DNA from: Colius striatus
Lineage: Eukaryota > Chordata > Aves > Coliiformes > Coliidae
Length of the DNA: 64,000 nt
Direction: 5' to 3'
NCBI RefSeq assembly: GCF_028858725.1
Contig: NC_084760.1
Location: forward strand, 53,097,367 to 53,161,366
Part shown: one piece after another, positions 13,105 to 23,268 of the stretch
Layout: the number at the start of each line of letters is the position of its first letter
Position numbering within the stretch: position 1 is the first letter of the stretch
Position numbers and translations under genes: made by a program
The notes under the pieces: generated by a model
The model's database searches: none
The model's input: the letters and a program-made list of their open reading frames with translations, nothing else
What the model was told of the DNA's origin: nothing

Positions 13105-16100
13105 GTACGCGCGGAGGGCAGCGGTGGAGAGGCAGAGGGTGGGAGGGGTATCGTCTGGAGGATGGCCGTCTGGGGCCTTGCCAAAAGGGAAAAGGGAAAA
13201 GGAGAAGGGGAGGGGAAAGGGGGTGTGGGGGGAGAGAGAGCTGGGAGCCTGCGATGGTGAGCGGAGCAGAACCACATCCCACCTTGGCGCGGGGCTCGGC
13301 AGGGTATGTAACCCGGCGGCGACCGACGGGCTGCCTTGGGAGCGAGAGCACGATTTTAACCCCTTTTAGAGAATTTTTTTCTTTCCTTTTTCCCTGTTTG
13401 CCGGGACGGGCTCCATCGTAGCGCGGCGGGTGGAGGCAGCGGTGCCAGCCCTTTGCAGAGGGCCCGTCGGGAGCGGCGAGGTGGGGCTGCCTGCGGCATC
13501 GCTCAACCCCCGCGCCCCGGCATCCCGGAGGCTGTCCCGGGCGGGTACCTCAGCAGCCGCCTTGGAAGGGGTGCTCTGCAGTCACTCTCTGAGAGCGGGG
13601 GAGGTGGGAGCGCCGGGAGCCTGCGGGGGTTCCCCGTTTCGGTGGTGGGAGATGAAGCACCGGTCCCGAGGAGGGCAAGGCTGCCGTGCGGCGGGGCTAC
13701 AGAGATGCTTCCCGCTCCCGAGGCACACTCGGCGGTGTGAGCCCGGGCTGGTCGCCGGCCGGATCCCCAGGGGGTTTGTGGCAGGGAGTCTCCAACTTCG
13801 CCCGGGCTACCACGGGTGTCGATTCATCCCCGGGTTTCGACAGAAGGATCCCTTCTGCCGCCGGGATCTTTGGGGCACGCACAGCTCGTGGTGCGCGGAA
13901 AACTGCCCGCTCCGAGACGCGTACTGTCCCGTGTGGGTAGGAGTTCGTTTCCCCGGGTTGCACCTGCTGCACACGACTTTATTTTTCGCCCTCTGTGTTT
14001 GTCTCTGTTGTTTTTTGGGTTTTTTTCTTCTCCCTTATTCCTTCCATAAATTAATTCTTTCTTCCCTCGACAAAACGAAAAAGAGGACGGATAAAGACAT
14101 CAGCACCCCGGGGCCGGGGCGGGCTGCACCCCCGCCGCGCAGGGCCGGTGCTGGGGCGAGCAACTCCGCTCCATTCAGCCCCCGCGGCTCCGCGGAGCCC
14201 CCAGCGTGGTGGCCCGTGTGTCACCTCCAGCGCCTGGTAGAGGAGCCGGAATACCTGTTACAAATAGCAAATGATGTCTTCCCCCACCTTCCCACAATCA
14301 ACACCACCACCACCCTCCCCTGCCCCCCTCACAGGGCTTCGTGACATTACTTAGGGGGATGACCATTACCTCAATGGCCAAGCCAAGAGCCAAGTGGAAA
14401 GGCGGTCGTCACGCAAGAGTGACATTATTAAATGTCTCGTGTGCCTTGGCCCAAGGCTCTGTCCCGTCTCTCCGGTGGTTCCCCCGCCGCCCGGCCGCCC
14501 CACGGCTCTGCCCTCAGCGGGCAAGCCCGGGCTCCGCGTCCCATCGCTTATTTCTCAGAAACTCCCGGCAGCTGCGGACACGCTACCGCGGATAAAGAGA
14601 AAAGATGCGAAACATCCAGTGAACTTCCCAATTCCCGCTCTTTTCTCAGCCTGTGGAATCTAGTAAAAACGGAATAATCTTATAGGAGCTTCTTGCTGGC
14701 CAGGGAAACGCACTTTTTGCCCTGAAATGTGTTTGAGGCTGCCAGTCTGTTCCATTGGGGTTTTTTTCCCTTCCCCCTTCTCTCTGCTTGTGGGCTACAA
14801 GACACTCTTTGGGGCAGATTTGGCGAGCTGGGGGCCGAGAGGGGCTCACCTTCCCCTGCTCCCCCCCCCCCCCCCCCGCCGCCAGCGCTGCGCCCTGGAT
14901 GTCCGCAGCCTCGTTCCCACCCTCCAGCCCCTCGGCTGCCGCCGTCCCCCGTGCACACGGCCTGCAAAGTGCCTTCTTGTGCGGGACTTGGTGCTGTGGA
15001 ACCACGCGTGTAACAATCCCCACCTCCCGCCCGGCCGCTCCTGCCCCGCAGGGAGGCTGACTTGCTCTATCCGGGTCGGCATCTCTGGATTTCGGGCCCC
15101 TAACCCTATTCGCAGCCCCTTCGCTGCCTCCCCGGGGTGGGGCAGAAATGCAGCTGCGGAGTGGGGGGTGCTGCTGGGGGGACGGCCAGCAGCCAAGAGC
15201 TTGGCATCCATCCTCTCGAAAGAGCGGGAGCGGGCTCGGCGCTGCATCCCGGTTGGCAGCACAGGGTGGCCCAGCACGCCTGGCTGCGCTGCCTGATCGG
15301 CTCTATTTTCTTCCCTTCCTTCCCTCCCCGTCCCTTTCCTCCAGAAACTCGCCTTTTACTCCAAAATGCAAGAAGCCCCGGAGAGCAGCAGCAGTCCCAG
15401 CGCCAGCAGCTCCTTCTCCAGCCACCCCGCCGCCAGCATCAAGGAGGAGGACTGCAGCCCCGAGAAGGAGCGGCCGCCCGAGGCCGAGTACCTCAGCTCC
15501 CGCTGCGTCCTCTTCACCTACTTTCAGGGGGACATCAGCACCGTGGTGGACGAGCACTTCAGCCGGGCGCTCAGCCAGCCCAGCAGCTTCTCGCTCGGCA
15601 GCGCGAAGGCGGCGAGGAACGCCGGCTCCTGGCGGGGTGAGGACGCTGAGGGCGGCGGGAACACCCCCATTTCCCGCGGCACTCTCCTCTCCGCCGGCCG
15701 CTGGTGCCCGGCGGGCAGCCCCTGGGAGCCAGCCGTCTCGAGCCGGGAGCCGCGGGAAGCTTGGACATCTTATTAGGGGAGGACAGGGGGGATTGGGGGA
15801 CAGGAACAGCAAAACTGCCTCTCGGTTCTCTTCGGGGCGCGGTGTCCCAGCGAGGTGGCCGGGGCAGCCGACCCGGCGGGAGCTGCAATCGAAACAGCGG
15901 CGGAGTAACCCCTCCACTGCGGCCGTCGCAAGCGCCTCCTCACCGGACAGCTGCAAGTTTAGCACGGTCGTAATGGGTGATGAGAACAAAGCAAAAAGCA
16001 TAAGCGGGAACCATCTCACCAGCTTCCCACGGCTAAAATACAGATAGCATATGTCCCTCTGTCTTGTCCTATGTGTATCAGCAACCTCACTGCTGCCGGA

Positions 16101-19052
16101 GCAGAGACAGGACCTGAAATTTTTGAAAATAAGGGCTTTCAGATCAGCTCATGGCAACAGCCCTTTGCTGGCAAGGCTGAGGCCATAGCTGAGCTGCAGC
16201 TCTCCGTAGCCATGCCTGATCCACCCTGGATATAGTGAATTAATGTCTCACCTGGGGTGGAGGGGAATAACCTTCCCCATTTCCTGATCAGGGAATTAGG
16301 GCAGACACTTGCTTTTAGGGCAGTTTTGACTGCCCACACAGCTGAGAGCAAGTTTCCTAGTCATGTGTCCTCTCCTTCCCCCTCATTCCCAAGTTGCTGT
16401 CAGTAGCTTCTAAGAATGAAGAAACAGTAGTTTAAATATTTCACGGACAAAAGATGTCCAGTGCTGGAACTGATGGCAGGACAGGAGGGTGCTCTTCATG
16501 AGCTGCTTACCTTTCTCCTGAGTAATGCCCAGGCACAGAGCTGACATACTTCCCTGGCAAACCTGTGTCAGGAATGTGTGTCTTGGGAACATGTGCATTC
16601 CTGATTAATAATGCATAGCGTCTATCTGTGCTGTTAATAATCTCCAGTCTATCCTGTGTGTTGCTTCAAGCAAAGAAAATGTAGGGTCCTTGTCCTTCAC
16701 CTTCAGGCCTCCAAAGATCTGCAGATCGCTTATCATAGAATCATAGAATGGTAGGGTTGGAAGGGACCTTTAGAGATCATCTAGTCTAACCCCCGAATGT
16801 GTTAGCAATATACCCAAGAAACAGGCACCAAGTTTGGTGCCACAGATAGAGAATTGCCCTCAAATGTTTAGAAAATTCAAGCTGGCCTTAGTCACTTCTC
16901 ATTCTGTTCCTGTCTGCTTTGAAACTGCACTGAGGCAGCAGCCACTTTCCTAGCAGGATCAGGCATCCTCTGAGGTACCGGGCGTAAATAGGCAGGGAGA
17001 CATCTACAGAAACAAACAACAAAAATCCAACCCTGTAAATTACGATGTTGCAATCAGCTTCTTTCCACTACTGAGGAAAAGAGAAATTTCCCTCACCTTA
17101 GATAACAGCCTTTTCCCTAAATACATAGTAAGAGAAACCTGGAAGAAAGAGTTTCATGGGTAAGCCTTGGGCTAGTTGTGTTGCATGTTTAGCTGGAGAG
17201 GAATCTGTATTTGCTGGGAGCTATTTCTTGTGTTTGGCAGTTTAGTGGGGGGATAAAGGACTACAAGGGTTGATTTGGGGGGACCTGGGGAGGGGCAGAG
17301 CCCCCAAGAAAGGAAATCAGAGCTCACTGGGTGTGCTTATTGCTGCCTTTCCTTTCTCTCCCGCTCCCTTCACCCAGATGGTTCCTTCCCAATGAGCCAG
17401 CGCAGTTTCCCGCCGTCCTTCTGGAACAGCACGTACCAACCCTCCTCCGTCCCAGCCACCCTGAGCAGCCCCTTGGCAGCTGCGGCCCACAGCGAGCTGC
17501 CCTTTGCCGCCGCCACCGACCCCTACGCGCCTGCCTCTCTGCACGGGCACCTGCACCAGGGAGGCCCTGAGCCCTGGCACCATGCTCACCACCACCACCA
17601 CCACCATCACCACCCCTACATCGGGACGCAGGGTGCTGCCTACCCTCGCCCCGCTGCTGTGCACGAGGTCTACGGGCCTCACTTTGACCCCCGCTACGGC
17701 TCGCTCCTGGTGCCCACCGCCTCCGTCCGCCCCCACCGCCTCACCCCCGCCTCTGTGCCCACACCGGTCAGCCCCCCCTGCGAACTAGGCAAGAGCGAGG
17801 CGGGCGCTGCTGCGGCCTGGACGACACCGGGACCTTTCCCCAGTGCAGCAGGGGACATGGCACAGAGCCTCGGCCTCAATGTGGACGCAGGTAAATTGCT
17901 GCCCTCAGTCCCTCTGAGTCTCCCAGCTCAGCTGTACCCCTGCCTCCCTCACATCATCCGCAGTAGCAGGGAAGGACCCCCCCTGAGCAGGGCAGATGTG
18001 GCACAATAAACTGGGGATGGATGGAAGCCCCAGTTCTGCCCTGGGTGCCCGTTTTGGGCCTTTCAGCCCAGGCAAGTGAGGAAGGGGAAAGAGAGGATGG
18101 GCTAGGGCAATACATCACCCCTCACAACACCCTTTGAATTTCTGGCATGCACAAACATGCCTTGAGGGTACAGGTGGCTTTGAGGTACTCTTGGGCTGGC
18201 CCTGACCCTGCTCTTGCCTTGAGCAGCAAGAGCTGGGAGCAGCATGGAGCCACGCCAACTGTCTCCACTTGGCTTCCTCCATGGGCTCTCCTGAGGGCAG
18301 GAATGTGGGCAGCCACAGCAGAGCACAGGTAATTTCTAGATGCTACACATGTTCATGAACATCCTACCCTTGTTTATTTTTTCCTCCCAGTTTTTGACAG
18401 GAAAGTACAATTGCATTTGCTGAGCTAAAAGGGCAACGGTTTTCTCTGGTAGTGGTACTCTGTGCCTGGTGGGATGCCTGCAAGTAAGGCTATGTGGCCA
18501 TAGCAGTAGTCAAAAGGTGACTTGTGCATAGCCAGGAGTATCAGTTCCGGAGTCAGTGGTTATGGAATCAAGGAGAGCCCGCTCTGGTGAGTTCTCTGTG
18601 CTGAAGTTGGGTTATCATGGCCACAAATGACTCCTTATAGTGGCCTCTCTTTAGGTAGGAGGGACATGTGCCTGTTTGCAATCTAGCTTGGGCTCTTTTC
18701 CTTGCTTGATGGGCTCCCAGGGCTTTGGGGAGCCCACGCTTTAGACTGATCCTTTGATCTCAGCTGGCAGAAATGCAATTTGTCTTTCTCTGTCCTTAAA
18801 TGCCTGTACCTATTTTTCTTCTTCCCTTTTTTCTTCTCTCCATTCTCAGGTTTACAGCCTCAGGATAAAAGCAAGGATCTATACTGGTTTTAGAGCTGTC
18901 CTTCACTCTTCTTCCCCTGGCTCTCCCCTGTAGATCTCTGCCTATTAGACATGGTGGCATTCAGAGCTGAAATCGGGTCAGTTTGTAACAGCTTCTGATC
19001 TTGGTTTGCAGCTCGCCGTTACTCCTTCTGTGGTGGATCCCTTCTGAGCTGA
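13024..19052 (+). CDS. VGLL2: VGLL2, vestigial-like family member 2 (spliced, 4 coding exons)
   Basis: VGLL2 (VITO-1) is a nuclear cofactor without a DNA-binding domain. It binds TEAD/TEF factors, and reportedly MEF2, through its Tondu (TDU) domain and promotes skeletal-muscle differentiation; it is also expressed in pharyngeal arches. The coding sequence is join(13024-13104, 15345-15636, 17378-17890, 19012-19052), 927 bases giving 308 residues, against about 317 in human. All junctions are GT/AG and in phase. Order: conserved start MSCLDVMYQVYGPPQ, Ser-rich 40-53, sumoylation-type motif 59-66, TDU about 78-103, Ala/Pro/His-rich region with nine consecutive His at 195-203, and a conserved ARRYS-type C-terminus. 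The start sits in a favourable context (G at -3). It is convergent with ROS1. Confidence 0.97.
13105..15344 (+). other. VGLL2: VGLL2 intron 1
   Basis: A 2.24-kb GC-rich intron (GTACGC donor, pyrimidine-rich tract then CCAG acceptor) that lies wholly inside the CpG island. It contains a run of 17 cytosines at 14861-14877 and a purine-rich block around 13180-13250. Several long open frames here are composition artefacts. Confidence 0.9.
14861..14877 (+). repeat. Run of 17 cytosines
   Basis: A homopolymer of 17 C is visible in VGLL2 intron 1, followed by GCCGCC. On the - strand it is a G17 run that could fold into a G-quadruplex. Its length is prone to sequencing error. Confidence 0.95.
15345..15636 (+). 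CDS. VGLL2: VGLL2 coding exon 2 (TDU domain)
   Basis: Encodes residues 28-124 plus one base. It opens with KLAFYSKMQE, then a Ser-rich stretch, the motif IKEEDCSP at 59-66 and KERPPEAEY. The Tondu domain follows at about 78-103, with core CVLFTYFQGDI and VVDEHFSRAL, the TEAD-binding element that defines the family. The acceptor is CCAG before AAACTC and the donor is GTGAGG. The split codon G|AT gives Asp125. Confidence 0.97.
16570..16602. promoter_or_regulatory. Candidate intronic TEAD/E-box element
   Basis: AGGAATG at 16570-16576 and its reverse complement CATTCCT at 16596-16602 form an inverted pair of M-CAT (TEAD) cores. CATGTG, an E-box, abuts the second at 16590-16595, and an AT-rich homeodomain-like stretch follows. 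TEAD plus E-box is a known arrangement in muscle enhancers. That this one is functional is inference only. Confidence 0.3.
16732..16796 (-). mobile_element. CR1 LINE 3' tail, antisense
   Basis: ATCATAGAATCATAGAATGG followed by the reverse complement of the CR1 3' end (AAGGGACCTTTAGAGATCAT, then CTAGTCTAACCCCC) marks a very short CR1 insertion in VGLL2 intron 2. Confidence 0.85.
17378..17890 (+). CDS. VGLL2: VGLL2 coding exon 3 (His/Pro/Ala-rich region)
   Basis: Encodes Asp125 (completed) to residue 295 plus one base. It starts with GSFPMSQRSFPPSFWNS, which matches the human exon, then ELPFAAATDPYAP, LHGHLHQ and PWHHA before nine consecutive histidines (195-203). After that come YPRPAAVHEVYGPHFDPRYG, a Pro/Ser-rich part and the end at NVDA. 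The acceptor is CACCCAG and the donor is GTAAAT. The open frame runs 39 codons past the donor, to 18009. Confidence 0.96.
17891..19011 (+). other. VGLL2: VGLL2 intron 3
   Basis: A 1.12-kb intron with a GTAAAT donor and TTTGCAG acceptor. The reading frame from exon 3 stays open for 39 codons into it, stopping at TAA 18007-18009, so intron retention would give a different C-terminus. I see no named repeat in it. Confidence 0.88.
19012..19052 (+). CDS. VGLL2: VGLL2 coding exon 4 (C-terminus)
   Basis: Preceded by TTTGCAG, this exon completes Ala296 and encodes RRYSFCGGSLLS then TGA at 19050-19052. It differs from the human ending, as I recall it, by Phe for Leu and Gly for Ala only. It is too short to stand out as an open frame and was identified from family similarity and phase. 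Confidence 0.93.
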
Positions 19053-20085
19053 TGTGCTGACTCAAAGACTGTCAGATGCCCCTTTGCCCTTTTCCAAGTC
19101 CACCGTGACCCTGAAGGTCGGGGAAAGACAACGGGACTTAAAAGGACCTGGCATTGCAAGGATGGTACTTTAGACTTTTTGTTGGAGAGAAAAATCCTTC
19201 AGTTGCAAGAGGAGAGTCAAAGGCATCGAACTTCTATTTAAGCAGACCCCATGCCCGGAACTGCAGTCAGACTGCTCTAAAAGAGTCAAATGACGTCATG
19301 GATGGTGATGCAAAAGCGCCGGCCTTCGTACAGGTGTCAGAGGAAACTGTGGGGTGTTTTTTTTAGTGGTGTGAATATTTTTTTATGGCAATGAAAATTA
19401 TTTCTCGAGTGCTAACTTGGGAAAGATGCTTCACAGTTTTGGACTGGATTTTTACTTCATGTTATAGAAAAGTGAAAGGAGAAAAAAATGGAACTCATGA
19501 ACAGTTTTGGACTATCAAGGAACTGGACAGATTTTTCAGCTTTGTGGTTGTGAGTGGCAAGTGTGTGGCCAGGGCCACCTGCCCTGGGCTTACAGAGATG
19601 CAGCTGTTCCATGCACAACTGCTCAAACCCCAGAAAGACAGAAACCAAGGTGGCACTTCTCAGAGTTCGGCACAACATTTGCATTGGATATAGAATGGTT
19701 GTTTGGTTGCAGTTTTTTGTTGTTTGTTTTGTTGGATTTTTTTTTTTACAAGAAACATTTTCTGGTGATAGTGAAAGTGTCTTTAAGGGGGGGAGGGGGG
19801 GTGTGGGGAAGAAGGAAACACATGGAGAACCGCTGGCCCTCAACCCAACAGCCTTTAAGGCAAACAACAGAAGGAAAGGCATGTAATGGACTGAGTTGCC
19901 TCTAACATTTATCTTTGTCTACTTGTTCCTGTCATTTTGTCACTTTAATAATTGGTTTTGGGTTTTTTTTTTTTTTGAAAGGGGGAATAAGATATCTATT
20001 TAGCAGTAAGAAAGCTGCATTAAAGGTATCTCCTTTCACCCTGTGTGCTTTTGTGAAAAATTAAAGCTAAATAAGAGAAATCAGG
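19053..20085 (+). other. VGLL2: Probable VGLL2 3' untranslated region
   Basis: The DNA downstream of the VGLL2 stop is free of interspersed repeats and contains T-rich and G-rich stretches. ATTAAA at 20060-20065 is the first reasonable polyadenylation signal, giving a 3' UTR of about 1 kb. Without transcript data the end remains a guess. Confidence 0.4.
20060..20065 (+). terminator. VGLL2: Candidate VGLL2 poly(A) signal ATTAAA
   Basis: ATTAAA is the commonest variant of AATAAA and lies about 1.0 kb after the stop codon. A canonical AATAAA occurs only at 21764-21769, so a longer 3' UTR is possible. Confidence 0.3.
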
Positions 20086-22930
20086 CAAACTGGAAACTTC
20101 AGGATGAATTGGGGAAAATACCCGTCTTATGGATCAAGAGGGTTATTTTATTACTTTACATTAAAAACAAATAGCAGTCCTAAAAGTTGAAAGTATTTTC
20201 TTAGTGAGTAAAAATATGGTGGTAAATACAAAAGATGAGAAAATGAGAGATTGTTACAATGCTAGATTTTAGTGTACAGTGTACGTGTAAAACCGGTTCA
20301 AATAAGCTCCGTAATGAATGTTTCTTCATGAAGCTGATAGAAGAGGGAACTGTAGCATTTAGCATTAATATTGCACCGGTGAATCAAAATACTATTACAG
20401 AGTTATGAATAATCAATGAATCAGAGCAGAAATGGCAATTTCCCCTTTTACTTAAAAGCTGACTTTCTTACAGGAAAAACATCTGATCTCAACACTGCTA
20501 TGTTTGGGGTTTTTTTCTGTTTTTTCTTGATGTAACGTCTTTGAAGGCTGACAAAGTTCAGTGCATGTAAGAAGATAGTCTTAAAGTTACTCCTGACACT
20601 AGGAGTAGAAGTAGAAAACAGGCGTTTGTGCCACAATAAGAGTTTCTTCTTTCTGACACTCTCATATAACATTCACCATGTGTCAAAAATGACATCACAA
20701 ATAACCTAAACTTGCTTCTCCTAGGTTCGAGCTCAGTAATAACTCCATTTCTGGGAAAGGATAGGAATCCTAATAGTAAAAGTATGATAAAGCAGTGTGA
20801 GTAAACACCGTGAGAAGCTGCCAAGGAGCAATGTGTGCAGAGCATCCCCAGCCAGAGCATGTCAAATGGCAGAAGGTTTCTTTGGCCAGATGTACCCCTG
20901 AGCATTTCACTGTCAGCCTCCAACTAGCCAGAGCCCAGATGAGCTGTAAAGGGCAAGGGAAAGACTCCAGAACTTACTGGTTAAGCCAAAAGTGTTCTGA
21001 GGTGTCTGTCACAAAAGAAGGCAGCAGCACTTTGCAGGAGAAAGGTAACTAAAAATGGCATTTAACTTTATTGCCACAGAGGCTTGGGGATAACAGGATC
21101 ATTCTGTGAGTGCTTGCCTGCAGGTTTTTTAGGCTGTTTTAAAAGTTGGAGTTTTTTAAAGGTTAATCTGGCTCTATCATTGGTTCACCACAATTGTTCC
21201 TTCTTTTCTTTCTATTCCCCCCCTTCTCCTCTACAAATCATATCAAGGAAGGCTGGGCAACAGAGCCCAAATACGTTTGGAAATATTCATGTAAGTATGA
21301 GCCTGTCATTCACATTCATTGACTCAGAATGTTTTCAAGTGTGAGAATTTATGCAATCACTACATAAACATTGTTTTAGACATTTGTTCTCCAGGTACTC
21401 CTCTTTTTATATCCTTACATTGTGAAAGCATCCAAACACCAAAGTCCAGATTGTAGCTCAAGGTGTTTGATGTGCAAACAACTTTTAGATAATCCTTCCA
21501 GCCTGGTGGGACTGCAGCCTGAAAGTGCACATACCCTATTTTGACTAGCACTTTCAGATTTTTGCTTGCTCTATGTTGTTCTGACTCTGGGGGACCACAC
21601 TGCCCATAGCATCTGTCTTTAAGGTTTGGGCTTGAGTCTTTGCAGGACTGGAGCCACAGCTGCTAATGCAGTAACAGTGCAGATAACCTGCAAGCCTGCT
21701 TTATTTCTCTTTGTATCATAGGTTATCACTTGCTTTATCATGGATGCTTGCAGGAAATCTGGAAATAAAAAACAAACCCTTCTTTTATGTTACATGGGTC
21801 TGAGCTGTCACAAGCTTGTCAGACACTGGAAGAGCAGGGCTGTGAGTCTCTGGTCCTGCAGCCTGAGGAGCAGATTCTCCTGTTTCCCCTTTCCAAGTGT
21901 CATGCAGAGGTTAGCACTATCCAGTGCTCTCCAGCTGCTCACCTGACAAACAGACTAGCCTGGCTGGGACAGACAGACAAGTGCAGCTCCCGAATCCATG
22001 GAAGGAAACAGAGGGACGGGATCTGCAGCAGAGCATGATGGTACCGGGCATAGTGACAGTGTCTGCTGCTGCTGAGTGAAAGCAGTTCCCAAAGTGAGCC
22101 CTGGGTATATTCACTGCAGGCATCCATTTCCCATTCTGAAAATAAGGGAAAATTAGCAGAGCACGAAGGAATACCATCTTAATGAACTCGGAGGTTAACA
22201 GTAATCTGTCACAGGAAGGATGTATGAATGTATGGGATGCAGGATTCATGGTCACAGTCTCCACTTTATTTTTGATAAGGGTTTTGATTCAGTACAGCTG
22301 CGGTTGCAAGAATGCAGTGCAGAGCTCTTAACACATATATCTGTGCCCCTGCACTTACAGGCTAATGTTGGAGAGCCTTAGGGTGACGTTGCTTACTTTC
22401 CGTGTCCTTTTCCAGTGGATTTTCCATAGGAGCTCCTCACAGAGGAGAAGAGGAGGAGGGAGAGGGTGAAAAAGAGTCTGAGTAATCTCCTGTGCCTCCT
22501 CTGGACTGTGTGCTGCCTGTCTCCGGGGAAATGAATCTGCCTTGTCTCCTCTTTGGGTCAGAAGGAACTGCCACTGCTTCTCACCTTCCCTTTGAAGTCT
22601 TATTTAAGTTCATGACCAGCTCTAGTGAGGTCTTAAAGGTTGGTCCCTTTCTAGAAGGGATGAAAATGCTGCTGGTAGCTTTAGATGCACTAGGCTTCTC
22701 TGACTGGCTGTTCTCTTGCATCTTTTCTGGGCAAGGGTTGTAATTAAAGTGCCCTTTTGATTACAGAAGGGCAAGCCAGCTTCTCTGGGGTGCTATGGTG
22801 CCCTGGCTGGCTTCCCTGGCCTGCCACCCAGAGGAGCAGTTGCAGCAGGGGAAGGAGAGACTTGTGTTGTGATTGTTTGGTGAAGTACTGATTTTGTGGG
22901 CTAGGCAAATAGGGAAGTGGGAATAGGGGA
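20086..22930. other. Intergenic DNA between VGLL2 and ROS1, no gene seen
   Basis: No exon, RNA gene or interspersed repeat is recognisable. The open frames are short and mutually overlapping. A longer VGLL2 3' UTR could extend into its first part. Confidence 0.5.
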
Positions 22931-23268
22931 TTGTTTAAAAAAAAAACAAAAATAAAAAGGAGGCAAAAAAGGAAGAGAAAAAGAAAAAGGAAGATAAAAA
23001 GAAAATGAAAAAGAAAAAGGAAGAGAAAATGAAAAAATGAAAAGAAAAAGAAGGGAAGAAAAATAGGAAAGGAAAGGAAAGGAAAGGAAAGGAAAGGAAA
23101 GGAAAGGAAAGGAAAGGAAAGGAAAGGAAAGGAAAGGAAAGGAAAGGAAAGGAAAGGAAAGGAAAGGAAAGGAAAGGAAAGGAAAGGAAAGGAAAGGAAA
23201 GGAAAGGAAAGGAAAGGAAAGGAAAGGAAAGGAAAGGAAAGGAAAGGAAAGGAAAGGAGAAAAAATGT
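22931..23268 (+). repeat. Polypurine tract with perfect (GGAAA)38 array
   Basis: About 130 bases of irregular A/G-rich sequence lead into 38 uninterrupted copies of GGAAA at 23066-23255, followed by GGAGAAAAAA. On the - strand it produces an artefactual open frame of repeated Phe-Leu-Ser-Phe-Pro. A near-pure purine strand of this length can form triplex (H-) DNA and usually varies in length between individuals. Confidence 0.97.

Larger units (their letters stand above)
12100..15980. promoter_or_regulatory. VGLL2: VGLL2 CpG island (promoter to intron 2)
   Basis: CpG dinucleotides and G+C are dense from about 12.1 kb and especially from 12.36 to 15.97 kb, in contrast to the AT-rich flanks. The island covers the presumed promoter, exon 1, intron 1, exon 2 and the start of intron 2. 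Such long islands are typical of developmental regulator genes. Long open frames inside it, up to about 300 codons, arise because GC-rich DNA lacks stop codons and are not genes. The edges were judged by eye. Confidence 0.85.
15637..17377 (+). other. VGLL2: VGLL2 intron 2
   Basis: A 1.74-kb intron with a GTGAGG donor and CACCCAG acceptor. Its first 330 bases are still CpG-rich. It carries a short CR1 tail at 16732-16796 and an inverted pair of TEAD-type sites with an adjoining E-box at 16570-16602. Confidence 0.9.

Noticed and set aside
13430-14344. 304-codon open frame in VGLL2 intron 1
   Set aside because: It falls between two exons of a well-supported gene, is Arg/Pro/Gly/Ala-rich and matches no family. 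Chance in GC-rich DNA.
15148-16047. 299-codon open frame overlapping VGLL2 exon 2
   Set aside because: It reads the real exon in a wrong frame and continues into the intron; the TDU domain is in another frame.
23066-23255. Regular array considered as a CRISPR-like or satellite locus
   Set aside because: The unit is five bases with no spacers, and the context is vertebrate intergenic DNA. It is a simple-sequence repeat.
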